Source of the DNA: Candidatus Bathycorpusculum termitum
GTDB taxonomy: Archaea > Thermoproteota > Bathyarchaeia > Bathyarchaeales > Bathycorpusculaceae
Assembly: GCA_031254875.1 (NCBI GenBank)
Contig: JAIRTW010000105.1
Location: 18,358-82,357, forward strand
Direction of reading: 5' to 3'
Length of the DNA: 64,000 nt
Under the pieces are notes generated by a model. It was not told the origin of the DNA and ran no database searches. It was given only the letters and a program-made list of their open reading frames with translations. Made by a program: the position numbers and the translations under genes. Of this stretch, positions 44,665 through 53,753 are shown one piece after another (position 1 is the first letter of the stretch; each line of letters starts with the position of its first letter).

Positions 44665-45521
44665 CCGGCGCCTAGCAGAAGCGAAACCACTGTTGCGATT
44701 ATGACAATGACTAAAGTTTCGGCGAGTGTTATTTTCCAGTTGACACGGGTTTTCTTAGAGCGGTATCGGACCAAAAAGACACCGACTATAACGCTAATCA
44801 GTACAAGTGAAACCACGATGTTGTAGTATAATGGTAGAAGGATGTATGTGGATATTGGGATTATGCCTGCGATGAAAGTTGTAACTCCGCAGATGATGGC
44901 AGCATAGAGGTTAGAGCGGTGAATCTGCCTGCCCAGCAATATGAAGAGCTTCTGTACCAGTAGAAGCGATTTGTCGCGTTCTTTTTTGTCAGGAATGTCA
45001 CTTAGGCTGTAGTTAATTAGGTTCTGCAAGGTCATGATATCGTTTAGGTCTTCTGTGATGCCGCCCAGCAGGAAGCTGGAAAAGTTGGTAATAGCAACCG
45101 CGCTCAGGGTTAGGAGAGCAGAGAAGATAACAAGATCAGGATTGCTGAATATGGCGTTCTCGGTGAGTGTGCCGATGAAGGCTGAGAGAATGACAACGAG
45201 GCTTGTGATGGAGCCATCGACTAAACCGGCGACGACTTCCATGATGGGCTCCTTCTTGAGCAGGAGGCTTTCCCATTCTTTGCCCAGCCTCTGACCCTGC
45301 GGCGTCAGCTGGACATATTCACCGTTTTCTTCGATAAGACGCTCTGCCGCCATCTCTCCAAGCGCCTTGTCAAGCTCGGCAAGGTCGACACAAACATAAC
45401 CCACGCAGACACGATCGATACGGCGTTTAAGCGTGGACCGCTTTAGTTTAACGCCGCTAGTGAGATTTAAGAGAACAATAACCCGGATAACATCAGGTAA
45501 TTCTTGGATTTCAAATGACAC
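44661..45521 (-). CDS. Winged-helix domain fused to VIT1/CCC1-like membrane domain
   Basis: The first 85 residues look like a winged-helix DNA-binding or interaction domain (RLIEENGEYVQLTPQGQRLGKEW is the wing-like stretch). The rest has about five hydrophobic segments. It begins EVVAGLVDGSITSLVVILSAF, resembling the first helix of VIT1/CCC1 iron-manganese transporters, which carry GxxDG there. Length is 286. The combination suggests a membrane protein whose own soluble domain senses or regulates. Metal specificity is not predictable. It converges with the CoA-binding gene, overlapping by four bases. Confidence 0.65.
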   Translation of the reverse strand: MSFEIQELPDVIRVIVLLNLTSGVKLKRSTLKRRIDRVCVGYVCVDLAELDKALGEMAAERLIEENGEYVQLTPQGQRLGKEWESLLLKKEPIMEVVAGLVDGSITSLVVILSAFIGTLTENAIFSNPDLVIFSALLTLSAVAITNFSSFLLGGITEDLNDIMTLQNLINYSLSDIPDKKERDKSLLLVQKLFILLGRQIHRSNLYAAIICGVTTFIAGIIPISTYILLPLYYNIVVSLVLISVIVGVFLVRYRSKKTRVNWKITLAETLVIVIIATVVSLLLGAG

Positions 45522-45744
45522 TTAAATGGTCACCGATACAACAATAACGTCCGCACGCTACCAAAAAGAAACTATAGATTACTCTTAAACGTTCTTGTAT
45601 CACTTCCTAAGCAAAGTGTGGTCAACACAATAGACTTCCGCACAACAAACCCCTAAAATAGCGAGATGTTACAGTGTTGACTACTCACTTGTTGCTCCTA
45701 AAAATATTGATTAACTACAAAACCTACCTTAAAATGGTGATTTT

Positions 45745-46176
45745 TTGTCTGATAACATCTTAGTTCGGGAAATTATGACAAAACCGGTCAGGGTTGTTAG
45801 AGAGGACACAAATCTTCAAGAGGTTATTGCAACCTTGAGTAGTTTTGACATCGACGCCATTGTTGTTGTGCAGGGAAAACGTCCTGTGGGCATCATAACT
45901 GCCAAAGATGCCTTGACGAGAGGTTTTGAACATGGCTTGCCGGCACGCGAAATAAAGGCGGGAATGGTATCATCTTCGCCTGTTACAACAATCGACCAAG
46001 AGGCCAGCTTAGAAGAAGCCGCAGATATGATGCGGAAAAAACACATTAAACATCTACCTGTTGTTAACAACGACGAATTAGTCGGAATCGTCACCGATAT
46101 GGACATAGTTTTTGAGATACCCGCAATGCTAAGCAACATGGAAGAAGTTTGCCGGCAACCAAATCAAACCACATAA
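45745..46176 (+). CDS. CBS-domain pair protein
   Basis: A 143-residue protein composed of two CBS domains: VREIMTKPVRVVREDTNLQEVI to ITAKDALTRG, then VSSSPVTTIDQEASLEEAADMM to IVTDMDIVFEI. Stand-alone CBS pairs bind adenosyl nucleotides and act as energy or ligand sensors in complexes. The start is TTG 45745, backed by GGTGAT five bases upstream. No operon partner, so the regulated target is unknown. Confidence 0.88.
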   Translation: MSDNILVREIMTKPVRVVREDTNLQEVIATLSSFDIDAIVVVQGKRPVGIITAKDALTRGFEHGLPAREIKAGMVSSSPVTTIDQEASLEEAADMMRKKHIKHLPVVNNDELVGIVTDMDIVFEIPAMLSNMEEVCRQPNQTT

Positions 46177-46486
46177 ACGAGCATTGAAAAACATATACCG
46201 TATATATCCGTCAAGAGCGGACAATAGATTCGGAGGCTTCTATGAATAGTACCTTCCGTTTTTATGTTGGCACAACTTCCTTCTGCTATTTAGGCAACTT
46301 CGGAGTTTTATGGGAGCTGATATCCTCTTTTCATCTATTTACCGTGTCCTCACCTATAAGCGCGCTCACATCAATAGTTTAATCCCACAATTTTAAATCC
46401 CAATAATTATTGTACCCGCAACATCAAATAGGTAAATTAAAAAGTTACCGCTTACACTGTAAAGGTAATCTAAGTGGTGATAAATT
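46177..46486. other. Intergenic stretch of about 310 bases
   Basis: Contains CGGAGG followed by a 46-codon open frame (46242-46382) that begins MNSTFRFYVG and has no recognised relative; a real small protein is possible but unproven. Nothing else stands out. Confidence 0.35.
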
Positions 46487-46852
46487 ATGAGCAATGAAGT
46501 CTCCGTGTCTTATGAGCCTTTTAAGGAAATTGTGATTATGGAGAAAACCCGTTTCAACAGCCCTGAAGAAATCGCGCGGTTCATCAGTGTAATTGCAGGC
46601 GGCAAGCTGGCTGGGTTGTATTGGGTTGATGGTATTGTATTCCTCTATTTCCCTCTTTCTGCATCTAACGTTGCAGTTGCCAGAGAACTTCTTGAGAAAC
46701 GGCGGGTTTACTGGACCTATGTCGGTTATGCACCCATGCCGCGCTATATGCAGACGATTGAGACTAAAGAAAAGATGATCGTACCCGTCGTGGACATATC
46801 CTGCGACCCCATACTCAAATCGGTTGCGCAGTGGCTAAACCAGCAACCCTAA
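46487..46852 (+). CDS. Hypothetical protein, probably co-transcribed with riboflavin kinase
   Basis: A 121-residue soluble protein I do not recognise. It is well formed, with ordinary codon use and ATG 46487 preceded by GTGGTGAT. It has a central hydrophobic strand VDGIVFLYFPL and a tail DPILKSVAQWLNQQP. It is 15 bases from ribK on the same strand, so an operon is likely. A role in flavin metabolism is only a guess from position. Confidence 0.6.
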   Translation: MSNEVSVSYEPFKEIVIMEKTRFNSPEEIARFISVIAGGKLAGLYWVDGIVFLYFPLSASNVAVARELLEKRRVYWTYVGYAPMPRYMQTIETKEKMIVPVVDISCDPILKSVAQWLNQQP

Positions 46853-46867
46853 TCTGAAGGCAAAGGT

Positions 46868-47254
46868 TTGGGGCAACTGGTTTTCAGGGGCACCGTTTTT
46901 TCAGGTAACGGCGCAGGCAAGCATTTCATTGAGTTGTCGTGGGTTAAGTGCCAAGTAGAACGGAAGGTGGGGTTTACACCTTATCTAGGAACTCTAAATC
47001 TGCGTCTAACAAAAGAAGAGGCGGAAAAAAGAAAAATGCTTGATCCCACCAGGGGCATACAGATTAAACCTGCAACAGGTTATTTTTTAGGGGTACTCTT
47101 TAGATCAATGGTTGAAGAGCAGGAGGCGGCGGTTGTGGTTCCCGTCATGCCAAATTACCCGACGGATGTTTTGGAGATCATCGCACCTATTTACCTGCGC
47201 GGAAAACTAAAGATAGAGGATGGTGCCGGGATTGTTGTGACAGTTACGGTTTAG
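46868..47254 (+). CDS. ribK: CTP-dependent riboflavin kinase (archaeal RibK)
   Basis: Makes FMN from riboflavin using CTP, the archaeal route unrelated to bacterial RibF. Family motifs are GTVFSGNGAGKHFIEL (residues 8-23), GFTPYLGTLNLRL (near 35-47) and DVLEIIAP near 102-109. At 128 residues it has only the kinase barrel and lacks the N-terminal helix-turn-helix of some homologues. The start is TTG 46868. The 3' end overlaps the convergent acyl-CoA synthetase gene by 11 bases. Confidence 0.92.
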   Translation: MGQLVFRGTVFSGNGAGKHFIELSWVKCQVERKVGFTPYLGTLNLRLTKEEAEKRKMLDPTRGIQIKPATGYFLGVLFRSMVEEQEAAVVVPVMPNYPTDVLEIIAPIYLRGKLKIEDGAGIVVTVTV

Positions 47255-48746
47255 CCGCAACTGTTTTTTTATAGTTGGCGATGTAGGCTTCTAAGCCACC
47301 ATTCTTTTTGAGGTATTCACCATACCAGACTAATGCTTTCATGGCGCGGGCAGCGGCTTCGGGGCTACCAAAACTTGGAACGCCCAATCTATCAAAACGA
47401 CTTCGGGTATAGAGAGCCATTTCGGTTTCGCCGATGTCCACCACAACAATGGGCTTGTCGTATTTACGGGCAACTTCAACGGTACCTTCGATGTATTTTT
47501 CCTGTAGACCCGGCATATGGTGGAGCCCAAGCAGGATAATACCGTAGATGTTGTTGTCCTCAAACATAAGGTCTGCTGATACGATGAACTGATCGTCGGT
47601 AACTGAGCCAGTTAAGTCAACAGGGTTATGGGTAGCGGCGATGGCCAAGATTTTGCCTTCTTTTTTAAGTTGCTCAAATTTCTCGTCAGTTTCTCTTTCA
47701 AAGTGATCGGCAGTCAGACCCTGTGTTTCGAGCTCGTCAACAGCCATAACACCGGGTCCACCTGCATCGGTTAAGATGCCCATGTTTCTGCCGATGGCGG
47801 GAGGCTGCATAGCAAGAGCTTTGCCAAAGTCAAAGAATTCATCCATACTGCGTGCACGGATGACACCACACTGCTCAAAGGCAGCATCATACACTTTGTC
47901 GCTACCTGCTATGGCACCTGTATGGGATGCAGCAGCACGTGCACCTGCAGAGCTACGACCTGATTTGATAACGACAACGGGTTTTTTAAGGGTGACTTTT
48001 TTGGCGATTTCGATAAAGTCGCGACCACCCTTAACATCTTCGAGGTAAACGAGGATGACTTTAGTTTCGTCATCGTAGAGAAGATAATTAAGGATGTCTG
48101 ATTCGGAGACGTCGCTTTTGTTACCAAAGCTGACGAATTTAGAAACACCCATCTCACGTCCTGTGAGGTAGTCAAGTGCAGCTGAACCAAAAGCACCACT
48201 TTGGGTGATCATGGCAATATTTCCAGATAGAGGCCGAGGGGTAGCTATGACTGTTTTGCCGGTGCTAAGCGTTTTCATTTCGGGCAGAAACAGAGTGTCA
48301 ATACCGCTTTTGCGATAAAAGATACCTAGGCAGTTTGGACCTAAAAGCCTGATGTTTCCTTTTTTGGCTATGGCTACAACTTGGTCTTCGAGCTCTTTGT
48401 TTCCGACTTCTTTGAAGCCTGCGGTGATTATGACGGCCGCCTTGACTTTTTTAGCGACCGCTTCCTCCATGACGGAGGCAACAGCTTTTGAGGGAACGAT
48501 TATAACGATTAAGTCAATTTCATCTGCGGGAACTTTAGTTAATGTCTCGAAGCATTTAAAGCCTAATAGTGAGTCTTCGCTGGGGTTCACCGGGTAGAGT
48601 TCGCCCTTGTAAACGCCCTCGCGTTTATTAATTGCAAGGTTCTCAAAGATGACGCAACCAGCTTTGCCAGCTTTTTTGGTGGCTCCGATGACTGCGACTG
48701 ATTTTGGATTAAAGAATGCATCCAGCCTTTGTAGTGATTCTTCCAT
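47244..48746 (-). CDS. acdA: Acyl-CoA synthetase (ADP-forming) alpha subunit
   Basis: NDP-forming acetate- or acyl-CoA synthetase alpha subunit of 500 residues, which conserves energy as ATP when acids are released from CoA. The CoA-binding domain begins SVAVIGATKKAGKAG. A succinyl-CoA ligase-like domain contains QSGAFGSAALDYL. The phosphorylated histidine lies in AASHTGAIAGSDKVYDAAF. NMGILTDAGGPGVMA opens the last domain. I chose ATG 48746 where homology starts; ATG 48776 lies close to the likely transcription start. The beta (ATP-grasp) subunit is not in this window. It suggests peptide or sugar fermentation to acetate, as inference. Confidence 0.9.
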   Translation of the reverse strand: MEESLQRLDAFFNPKSVAVIGATKKAGKAGCVIFENLAINKREGVYKGELYPVNPSEDSLLGFKCFETLTKVPADEIDLIVIIVPSKAVASVMEEAVAKKVKAAVIITAGFKEVGNKELEDQVVAIAKKGNIRLLGPNCLGIFYRKSGIDTLFLPEMKTLSTGKTVIATPRPLSGNIAMITQSGAFGSAALDYLTGREMGVSKFVSFGNKSDVSESDILNYLLYDDETKVILVYLEDVKGGRDFIEIAKKVTLKKPVVVIKSGRSSAGARAAASHTGAIAGSDKVYDAAFEQCGVIRARSMDEFFDFGKALAMQPPAIGRNMGILTDAGGPGVMAVDELETQGLTADHFERETDEKFEQLKKEGKILAIAATHNPVDLTGSVTDDQFIVSADLMFEDNNIYGIILLGLHHMPGLQEKYIEGTVEVARKYDKPIVVVDIGETEMALYTRSRFDRLGVPSFGSPEAAARAMKALVWYGEYLKKNGGLEAYIANYKKTVAAKP

Positions 48747-48827
48747 TAACAATCCCAACGTATTCGCATAGTGCACACAAGCCGATTTTTATGTGTTACT
48801 CTCCAAAAATAGTTTTTTATTTATAGT

Positions 48828-49697
48828 TCATTTATTTTTATCACTATCATTTAAACGCAACTTCTTTCTGACGATAACCAGTGGTTTATGGGGAATTGAA
48901 TCAAGCAACTCCCAGCTGACCATATCCACCTCAACATGAAATCGCGAAGCCATATCCCACACCGTTGCACCTGAACCCGGCCCCCGTGCTCTGTCTGCGA
49001 TGTTGGTGACTGTTAAGGCTTCCCCGGCTAAGAGGGGACGACCAATAGATGCCAACGGCGTAGAACTCCGCTTTAACCCTAAAAACCTGCCTATAACATA
49101 GCTGGCCACACCACCCACCGAATGAATACCACGCATCGGATTGGGGCGTGGCGTGAAGTAAAAATTACGGAAACGATAAGTTTTATCCGTGTCGGCAATA
49201 ACCACGCAGACATTTTTTCCCAGATCTCTTTGGATGCAACTATGAATTTCCTGAGCAAACGCAACGGTGTTGTTCAAAGGCAAGCTAACGTAGGAATAAG
49301 CCAAATTAGAACCGTCAATGCCACCCTCCGAGCCAAACATCAACGCCCCCAAAAGCCCCGCATGCTCCAGTGCAACCTGCTTATGCCGGCTCCCTGACTC
49401 CAACGGATACTCACGAAGACGCCTAAGCAACCGCAACCCAAACCCGCACATAAAACCAAGACAGTATCCCCAAACCATGCGCATCCAAAAACCGGCAATA
49501 AATTTGGCATTTCGGCTGGGCTTAACCATAGCTTCATCCACTATGCAACCTGTAGCAATCGCCAACGCCTTCTCAGAAACAACCACAAAGTCACCATCTT
49601 GGAGTTTACCCTCTAAAGCCGTAGTTATACTGATGAGGTAATTTTCATTTGGTTTCCAGTAACTGGTTGCAACCGCCAACGCCGAATATCTAGTCAT
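48828..49697 (-). CDS. CofE-like F420 gamma-glutamyl ligase family protein
   Basis: A 289-residue protein with the CofE domain. VVVSEKALAIATG (near residues 39-51), GSEGGIDGSNLA (near 127-138) and VCVVIADTDKTYR (near 165-177) are the family motifs; CofE adds glutamates to coenzyme F420-0. Unlike ordinary CofE it has a hydrophobic, arginine-flanked insert near residues 68-92 (FWMRMVWGYCLGFMCGF), perhaps membrane-contacting. No other F420 gene is nearby. It may be a CofE paralogue with another substrate. Confidence 0.75.
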   Translation of the reverse strand: MTRYSALAVATSYWKPNENYLISITTALEGKLQDGDFVVVSEKALAIATGCIVDEAMVKPSRNAKFIAGFWMRMVWGYCLGFMCGFGLRLLRRLREYPLESGSRHKQVALEHAGLLGALMFGSEGGIDGSNLAYSYVSLPLNNTVAFAQEIHSCIQRDLGKNVCVVIADTDKTYRFRNFYFTPRPNPMRGIHSVGGVASYVIGRFLGLKRSSTPLASIGRPLLAGEALTVTNIADRARGPGSGATVWDMASRFHVEVDMVSWELLDSIPHKPLVIVRKKLRLNDSDKNK

Positions 49698-49844
49698 AGA
49701 GAAGCGCTTTACAGAGCAGAATCTACTTTGTATTAATAAAATTAATCCAAGTTTTTTTAATCCTCCAATTTTTGGCGGGATTGAGCATGAATATGACTTT
49801 TACAGGATTACCGCTCAAGCCTCTCTTAGCAATTTATGCTTAGT

Positions 49845-50900
49845 TTAGAATAGTGCATAGGGAAATCGCTGGTTGTTTTGCCATAGTTTGCCCTTTATGG
49901 GGATGTCTTGTCCACATACTGGACAGCGCATGTCGATGGTGAGGTTCCATTGAGTGATCTCGAAGCCGCAACGTTTGATGACGGGTGTGTCGCAGTTGGG
50001 GCATATTGTGTTCTCGGCGGGGTGGTCGGTGATGTTACCGATGTAGACATAGTTGAGGCCTTGGTTTTTGGCAGTGAGGTAGGCATGTTCCATTTCCTGT
50101 ACGCTGGTGGCGGGTATGTTGGACATTTTGTATTCGGGGTGGAAGCGCAACATATGGAGGGGTGTGTCGGGTCCAAGGTAGTCTTTTATCCATTTAGCTA
50201 AGGTACGGATACGTTCAGATGAGGCTCCGGTTTTGGGGATGACGAGATTGGTGAGTTCGATGTGGACGCCGTGCAGTTTGAATTCTTTTAGCGCGTCGTA
50301 GATGGGCTCGACGTTTGGGACGCTCATGACTGTGCGGTAGAAGTCGGGGTCGGCATTGCCTTTAAAATCCACGGTAACTGCGTTGAGGTAGGGCGCGATT
50401 GTTTTGACGGCTTCAGGGGTCATATATCCGTTGGTTACAAAGGTGTTAAACAGCCCTGCTTGTTTCGCTAATTTAGCGATATCGTAGACATATTCCATAA
50501 AGATTGTGGGTTCAGTGTAGGTGTAACTTAAGCCTTGGCAACCGGCGTTCTGAGCTACTTTAATTGCTTCTTCTGGCGGGAAGGAATTGCCGGGAGCTTC
50601 GTGGTCTTGGCTTACCATCCAGTTATCACAGAATTGGCAACGGAAGTTGCAACCAGCCGCCGCAACCGACAGCACCAATGCTCCGGGGTTAAAGTGATAT
50701 AGTGGTTTTTTGCTGATAGGGTCGACGCCCACAGAGACGACTTTGCCATAGTTTAGGCTGTAGAGGGTCCCGTTTTCGTTTTTGCGGACCAAACAGAAAC
50801 CGGGTGCTCCCACGCTGATGAGACATCGGCGTGCGCAGAGACAACATTTGATATTACCGTTGCCTTGACGGGTGTAGAGCATAGCTTCATGCAGAGACAT
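49845..50900 (-). CDS. amrS: AmmeMemoRadiSam system radical SAM enzyme AmrS
   Basis: Radical SAM protein of 351 residues in the AmrS family. It starts MSLHEAMLYTRQGNGNIKCCLCARRC, with C-L-C-A-R-R-C cysteines. The cluster motif GCNFRCQFC is near residues 83-91, YTYTEPTIFMEY near 124-135, and two zinc-type pairs close the protein (CPNCD and CPVCG near 305-340). AmrS belongs to a three-part system (AmmeMemoRadiSam) whose other members, MEMO and AMMECR1, are not in this window. I chose ATG 50900 because homology starts there. Biological role of the system is unsettled. Confidence 0.9.
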   Translation of the reverse strand: MSLHEAMLYTRQGNGNIKCCLCARRCLISVGAPGFCLVRKNENGTLYSLNYGKVVSVGVDPISKKPLYHFNPGALVLSVAAAGCNFRCQFCDNWMVSQDHEAPGNSFPPEEAIKVAQNAGCQGLSYTYTEPTIFMEYVYDIAKLAKQAGLFNTFVTNGYMTPEAVKTIAPYLNAVTVDFKGNADPDFYRTVMSVPNVEPIYDALKEFKLHGVHIELTNLVIPKTGASSERIRTLAKWIKDYLGPDTPLHMLRFHPEYKMSNIPATSVQEMEHAYLTAKNQGLNYVYIGNITDHPAENTICPNCDTPVIKRCGFEITQWNLTIDMRCPVCGQDIPIKGKLWQNNQRFPYALF

Positions 50901-51279
50901 AATAAGTCCACAAGAGAAGAAGAGCACATTTTGTTTAAATACATACTGCCATAATGATCGGTGAATTAGTTTACAATTATAATTCTTCGGTATCTATAAC
51001 ATAGCAATAATGACAGTGAGTTTCTTAATTTTAATTGTTATGAGAAGCGGCTATGGTGCCTGATTTAGAAGATGAAATTTTATATAGCACATAAAATGAA
51101 TAATTGTTTTAAAAAATTTGACCGTTATGTATGATCATAATACATAAATTTGCATGTGTCAAAATCGCAGAATTTAGGTTTAAATTTTGCGGAATTTATG
51201 AACTTAGAGACATTACTAATTTAACCATTGATTCGATAAGGTGGTCAAAAATAACGGAAATTTGTTTGGGAAGCCTTGT
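50901..51279. other. Intergenic stretch of about 380 bases, AT-rich
   Basis: Separates the AmrS start from the end of the his operon; both are on the minus strand. It should contain the AmrS promoter and the his terminator, but I cannot single out either. No coding signal. Confidence 0.4.
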
Positions 51280-51597
51280 TTAGAGCAGTTTGTTATAGAA
51301 ACAACTGTATTCTCCGGTGTGACATGCAGGTCCGGTCTGTTCAACCACATATAGTAGCGAGTCGTAGTCACAGTCTGTACTTACAGAGATTATTTGCTGT
51401 GTGTTTCCGCTGGTTTCGCCTTTCACCCAGATTTCATTTCGGCTACGGCTCCAGTAGGTGGCTTTTTTGGTTTTGAGGGTTAGTTCTATGGCTTCTTTGT
51501 TGGCGTATGCTTGCATCAGGACCGTTTTGGTTTTGGCGTCTTGGGTGATAACTGGGATAAGCCCGCCGCTCTTCTTGAAGTCCAGTTTAGAGAGCAA
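51280..51597 (-). CDS. hisI: Phosphoribosyl-AMP cyclohydrolase HisI
   Basis: Opens the purine ring of phosphoribosyl-AMP in histidine synthesis. [21 protein letters not shown] is near residues 45-65 and the zinc motif [13 protein letters not shown] near 72-84, with [14 protein letters not shown] near the end. It is monofunctional; no HisE pyrophosphatase domain follows. The first standard start is TTG 51597, which lacks a ribosome site. The frame is open upstream to an ATA at 51610-51612, about nine bases after GGGGGTGA in the end of hisF, so AUA initiation there is possible. Last gene of the operon. Confidence 0.9.
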   Translation of the reverse strand: MLSKLDFKKSGGLIPVITQDAKTKTVLMQAYANKEAIELTLKTKKATYWSRSRNEIWVKGETSGNTQQIISVSTDCDYDSLLYVVEQTGPACHTGEYSCFYNKLL

Positions 51598-51608
51598 ATC
51601 GTCTTGTG

Positions 51609-52412
51609 TTATTGTCGTATAGTCACCCCCATTTTGCGCAGATAGTCTTTCACTATGGGAATGGGATAGTTGTTATAGTGAAAAATCGAGGCGGCTAATG
51701 CGGCATCTGCTTTGCCCTCCGTGAACACATCGTAGAGGTGTTTGGGTTCTCCTGCTCCGCCGCTTGCAATGATGGGAATGTTAACACGTTCGCTTATGTT
51801 GCGAGTTAACGCGATATCATAGCCGTCTTTGGTTCCATCTCTATCCATGGAAGTTACCAAAAATTCACCTGCACCAAATTTCTCTGCATCCATCGCCCAC
51901 GCTAAAGCATCTATACCAGTGGATTTTCTGCCGCCATAAATGACGACTTCAAACCAAATTGGACCACCCGCAGTTTCCACCATAATTTTTCCGTCAGTTG
52001 ATGTGCGGTTGCGTCTAACATCTATTGCGCAGACAATACATTGCCGCCCGAAAACGTCAGCTAACTCGGTGATTAGTTTAGGATTTTCAACTGCTGCCGT
52101 ATTAACCGACACTTTATCAGCGCCACTACAAAGAACCAGTCTTGCATCCGACACGCTACGGATTCCCCCTCCGACAGTGAAGGGTATGCTTATGGCTTTG
52201 GCGACACCTTCAACGTATTTACGCATGATGTCACGTTTTTCACTTGATGCAGTGATGTCAAGAAAGACAAGTTCATCAGCGCCTTCGTCACTGTAACGCT
52301 GAGCCAGCTCAATGGGGTCGCCGGCACATTTGGGGTTGAGAAAATTTATGCATTTGACAACTTGTCCGTGATCGACGTCGAGGCAGGGTACGATTCTTTT
52401 TGCTAGCGGCAT
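51609..52412 (-). CDS. hisF: Imidazole glycerol phosphate synthase subunit HisF
   Basis: Cyclase subunit that with HisH makes imidazole glycerol phosphate and AICAR. The TIM barrel has the catalytic aspartates in [13 protein letters not shown] (residues 8-20) and VCAIDVRR (near 129-136). SSEKRDIM and [14 protein letters not shown] are typical loops. Length of 267 residues is slightly long for the family. It lies four bases downstream of hisA and overlaps the candidate upstream start of hisI. Confidence 0.96.
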   Translation of the reverse strand: MPLAKRIVPCLDVDHGQVVKCINFLNPKCAGDPIELAQRYSDEGADELVFLDITASSEKRDIMRKYVEGVAKAISIPFTVGGGIRSVSDARLVLCSGADKVSVNTAAVENPKLITELADVFGRQCIVCAIDVRRNRTSTDGKIMVETAGGPIWFEVVIYGGRKSTGIDALAWAMDAEKFGAGEFLVTSMDRDGTKDGYDIALTRNISERVNIPIIASGGAGEPKHLYDVFTEGKADAALAASIFHYNNYPIPIVKDYLRKMGVTIRQ

Positions 52413-52416
52413 ATGC

Positions 52417-53142
52417 TTAGGTTCCTATCTCTACTAATGCTTCTCTTAGAGTGAAACGCCCTTCATATAGGGCTTTCCCGATGACCGCCCCTTCACAATT
52501 GATTTCTTTGAGCGCCGCCAAGTCGCCAATGGTTCCTATGCCGCCGGCCGCGATAATTTTAGCATTTGAAGAATGAACAGCATCAGTGAGTGTCATGAGG
52601 TCGGGGCCGTTTAGCATGCCATCCTGCGCGATGGAAGTTATAAGAAATGTATGGACACCAAGTTGCGTATATTTATTGAGTGCCTCGTCAACAGTCATAG
52701 GGGTTTCAGTCTGCCAGCCATCAACCATAATGTGCCCGTTACAGTTATCTAGGGCAACTATAACGGCGTCGGTACCGAAGTGTTTTTGGATTTTTCCAAT
52801 GGCTGACTGGTCGCTAAACGCTAGAGAGCCCAGTATGACATGGGCGACGCCGACTTTGAGGAGCCCCTCGGCGACTTCGTAGCTACGTATACCGCCGCCG
52901 ACTTGTAGGGGCAATGAGATGTTTTTTGCGATTTCAGCAATAACTGCTCGGTTGTCGCCGATGCTGAACGCTGCGTCAAGGTCGATTATGTGAAGTTTGC
53001 CTGCGCCCTCGCTCTCCCAGCGTTGTGCAGCTTGGAGTGGGGTGCCGAATTGTGCTTCATAGATCTTGGCGGTTTCGGCTACTCCGCGTGTTAAGCGGAC
53101 GATTTTACCGCCCATGAGGTCTATTGCTGGAATCAACTGCAT
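52417..53142 (-). CDS. hisA: ProFAR isomerase HisA
   Basis: TIM-barrel isomerase acting before HisF/HisH in histidine synthesis. MQLIPAIDLMGGKIVRL opens it with the first catalytic aspartate, and VALDNCNG near 125-132 has the second. Length of 241 residues is standard. I chose ATG 53142 because GGTGA lies five bases upstream and the protein then starts as usual for HisA; GTG 53151 would add three residues. The upstream hisH stop falls in that ribosome site. Confidence 0.95.
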   Translation of the reverse strand: MQLIPAIDLMGGKIVRLTRGVAETAKIYEAQFGTPLQAAQRWESEGAGKLHIIDLDAAFSIGDNRAVIAEIAKNISLPLQVGGGIRSYEVAEGLLKVGVAHVILGSLAFSDQSAIGKIQKHFGTDAVIVALDNCNGHIMVDGWQTETPMTVDEALNKYTQLGVHTFLITSIAQDGMLNGPDLMTLTDAVHSSNAKIIAAGGIGTIGDLAALKEINCEGAVIGKALYEGRFTLREALVEIGT

Positions 53143-53147
53143 ATTTG

Positions 53148-53753
53148 TCACCGTATGATTGTTTTGGCGAAGTTTTTGAGTATTCTGAGACCTACCTCGC
53201 CTGATTTTTCGGGGTGGAACTGGGTTCCGTAGATGTTTTTTTGGGCGACTGCGGAGGGGAATGTTGTACCGTAGTCGGTTTCTGTGACCACTATGTTTGA
53301 GTATTGGGGGGAAGGGTAGAGGGAGTGCACAAAGTACACGTAGGTACCTTCTGCGATACCGTCGAGGAGTTCATTGGATTCGACGATGTTTAGGGTGTTC
53401 CATCCCATATGGGGTACCTTCACCATTCCGGGCAACTGCTTAACTGTGCCTTTGAAGAAGGCTAAACCGTCTCCGGGGCCTTCTTGGCTGGATTCAAAGA
53501 ACAGTTGTAAACCCAAGCAGATACCCAATAGTGGTGTGCCCTCCGTCACTTTAGTCTGCAGAGTCTCTTTAACCATGCTGAGCCTTTTGAGGGCAACAGT
53601 AAAGCTTCCGACACCAGGCAGAGTGATGGCGTCAGCTTGGGCTAAGTCTTCTGCAGTGGTGCCGATTGATGTGGTTAAGCCTGTTTTTTCCAAGGCGATT
53701 TTGAGGCTGAGGAGATTTCCGGCGCCGTAGTCGAATATGACTGTGTTTGCCAC
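53148..53753 (-). CDS. hisH: Imidazole glycerol phosphate synthase subunit HisH (glutaminase)
   Basis: Class I glutamine amidotransferase of 201 residues that feeds ammonia to HisF. FDYGAGNLLSLK opens it, the nucleophile lies in LLGICLGLQLFF near residue 80, and GTQFHPEKSGE near the end has the histidine-glutamate pair. It begins immediately after the hisB stop and is followed by hisA. Confidence 0.96.
   Translation of the reverse strand: MANTVIFDYGAGNLLSLKIALEKTGLTTSIGTTAEDLAQADAITLPGVGSFTVALKRLSMVKETLQTKVTEGTPLLGICLGLQLFFESSQEGPGDGLAFFKGTVKQLPGMVKVPHMGWNTLNIVESNELLDGIAEGTYVYFVHSLYPSPQYSNIVVTETDYGTTFPSAVAQKNIYGTQFHPEKSGEVGLRILKNFAKTIIR

Noticed and set aside
46242-46382. 46-codon frame behind CGGAGG
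   Set aside because: Good ribosome-site spacing but no family resemblance and composition close to the surrounding non-coding DNA; mentioned only in the intergenic entry.
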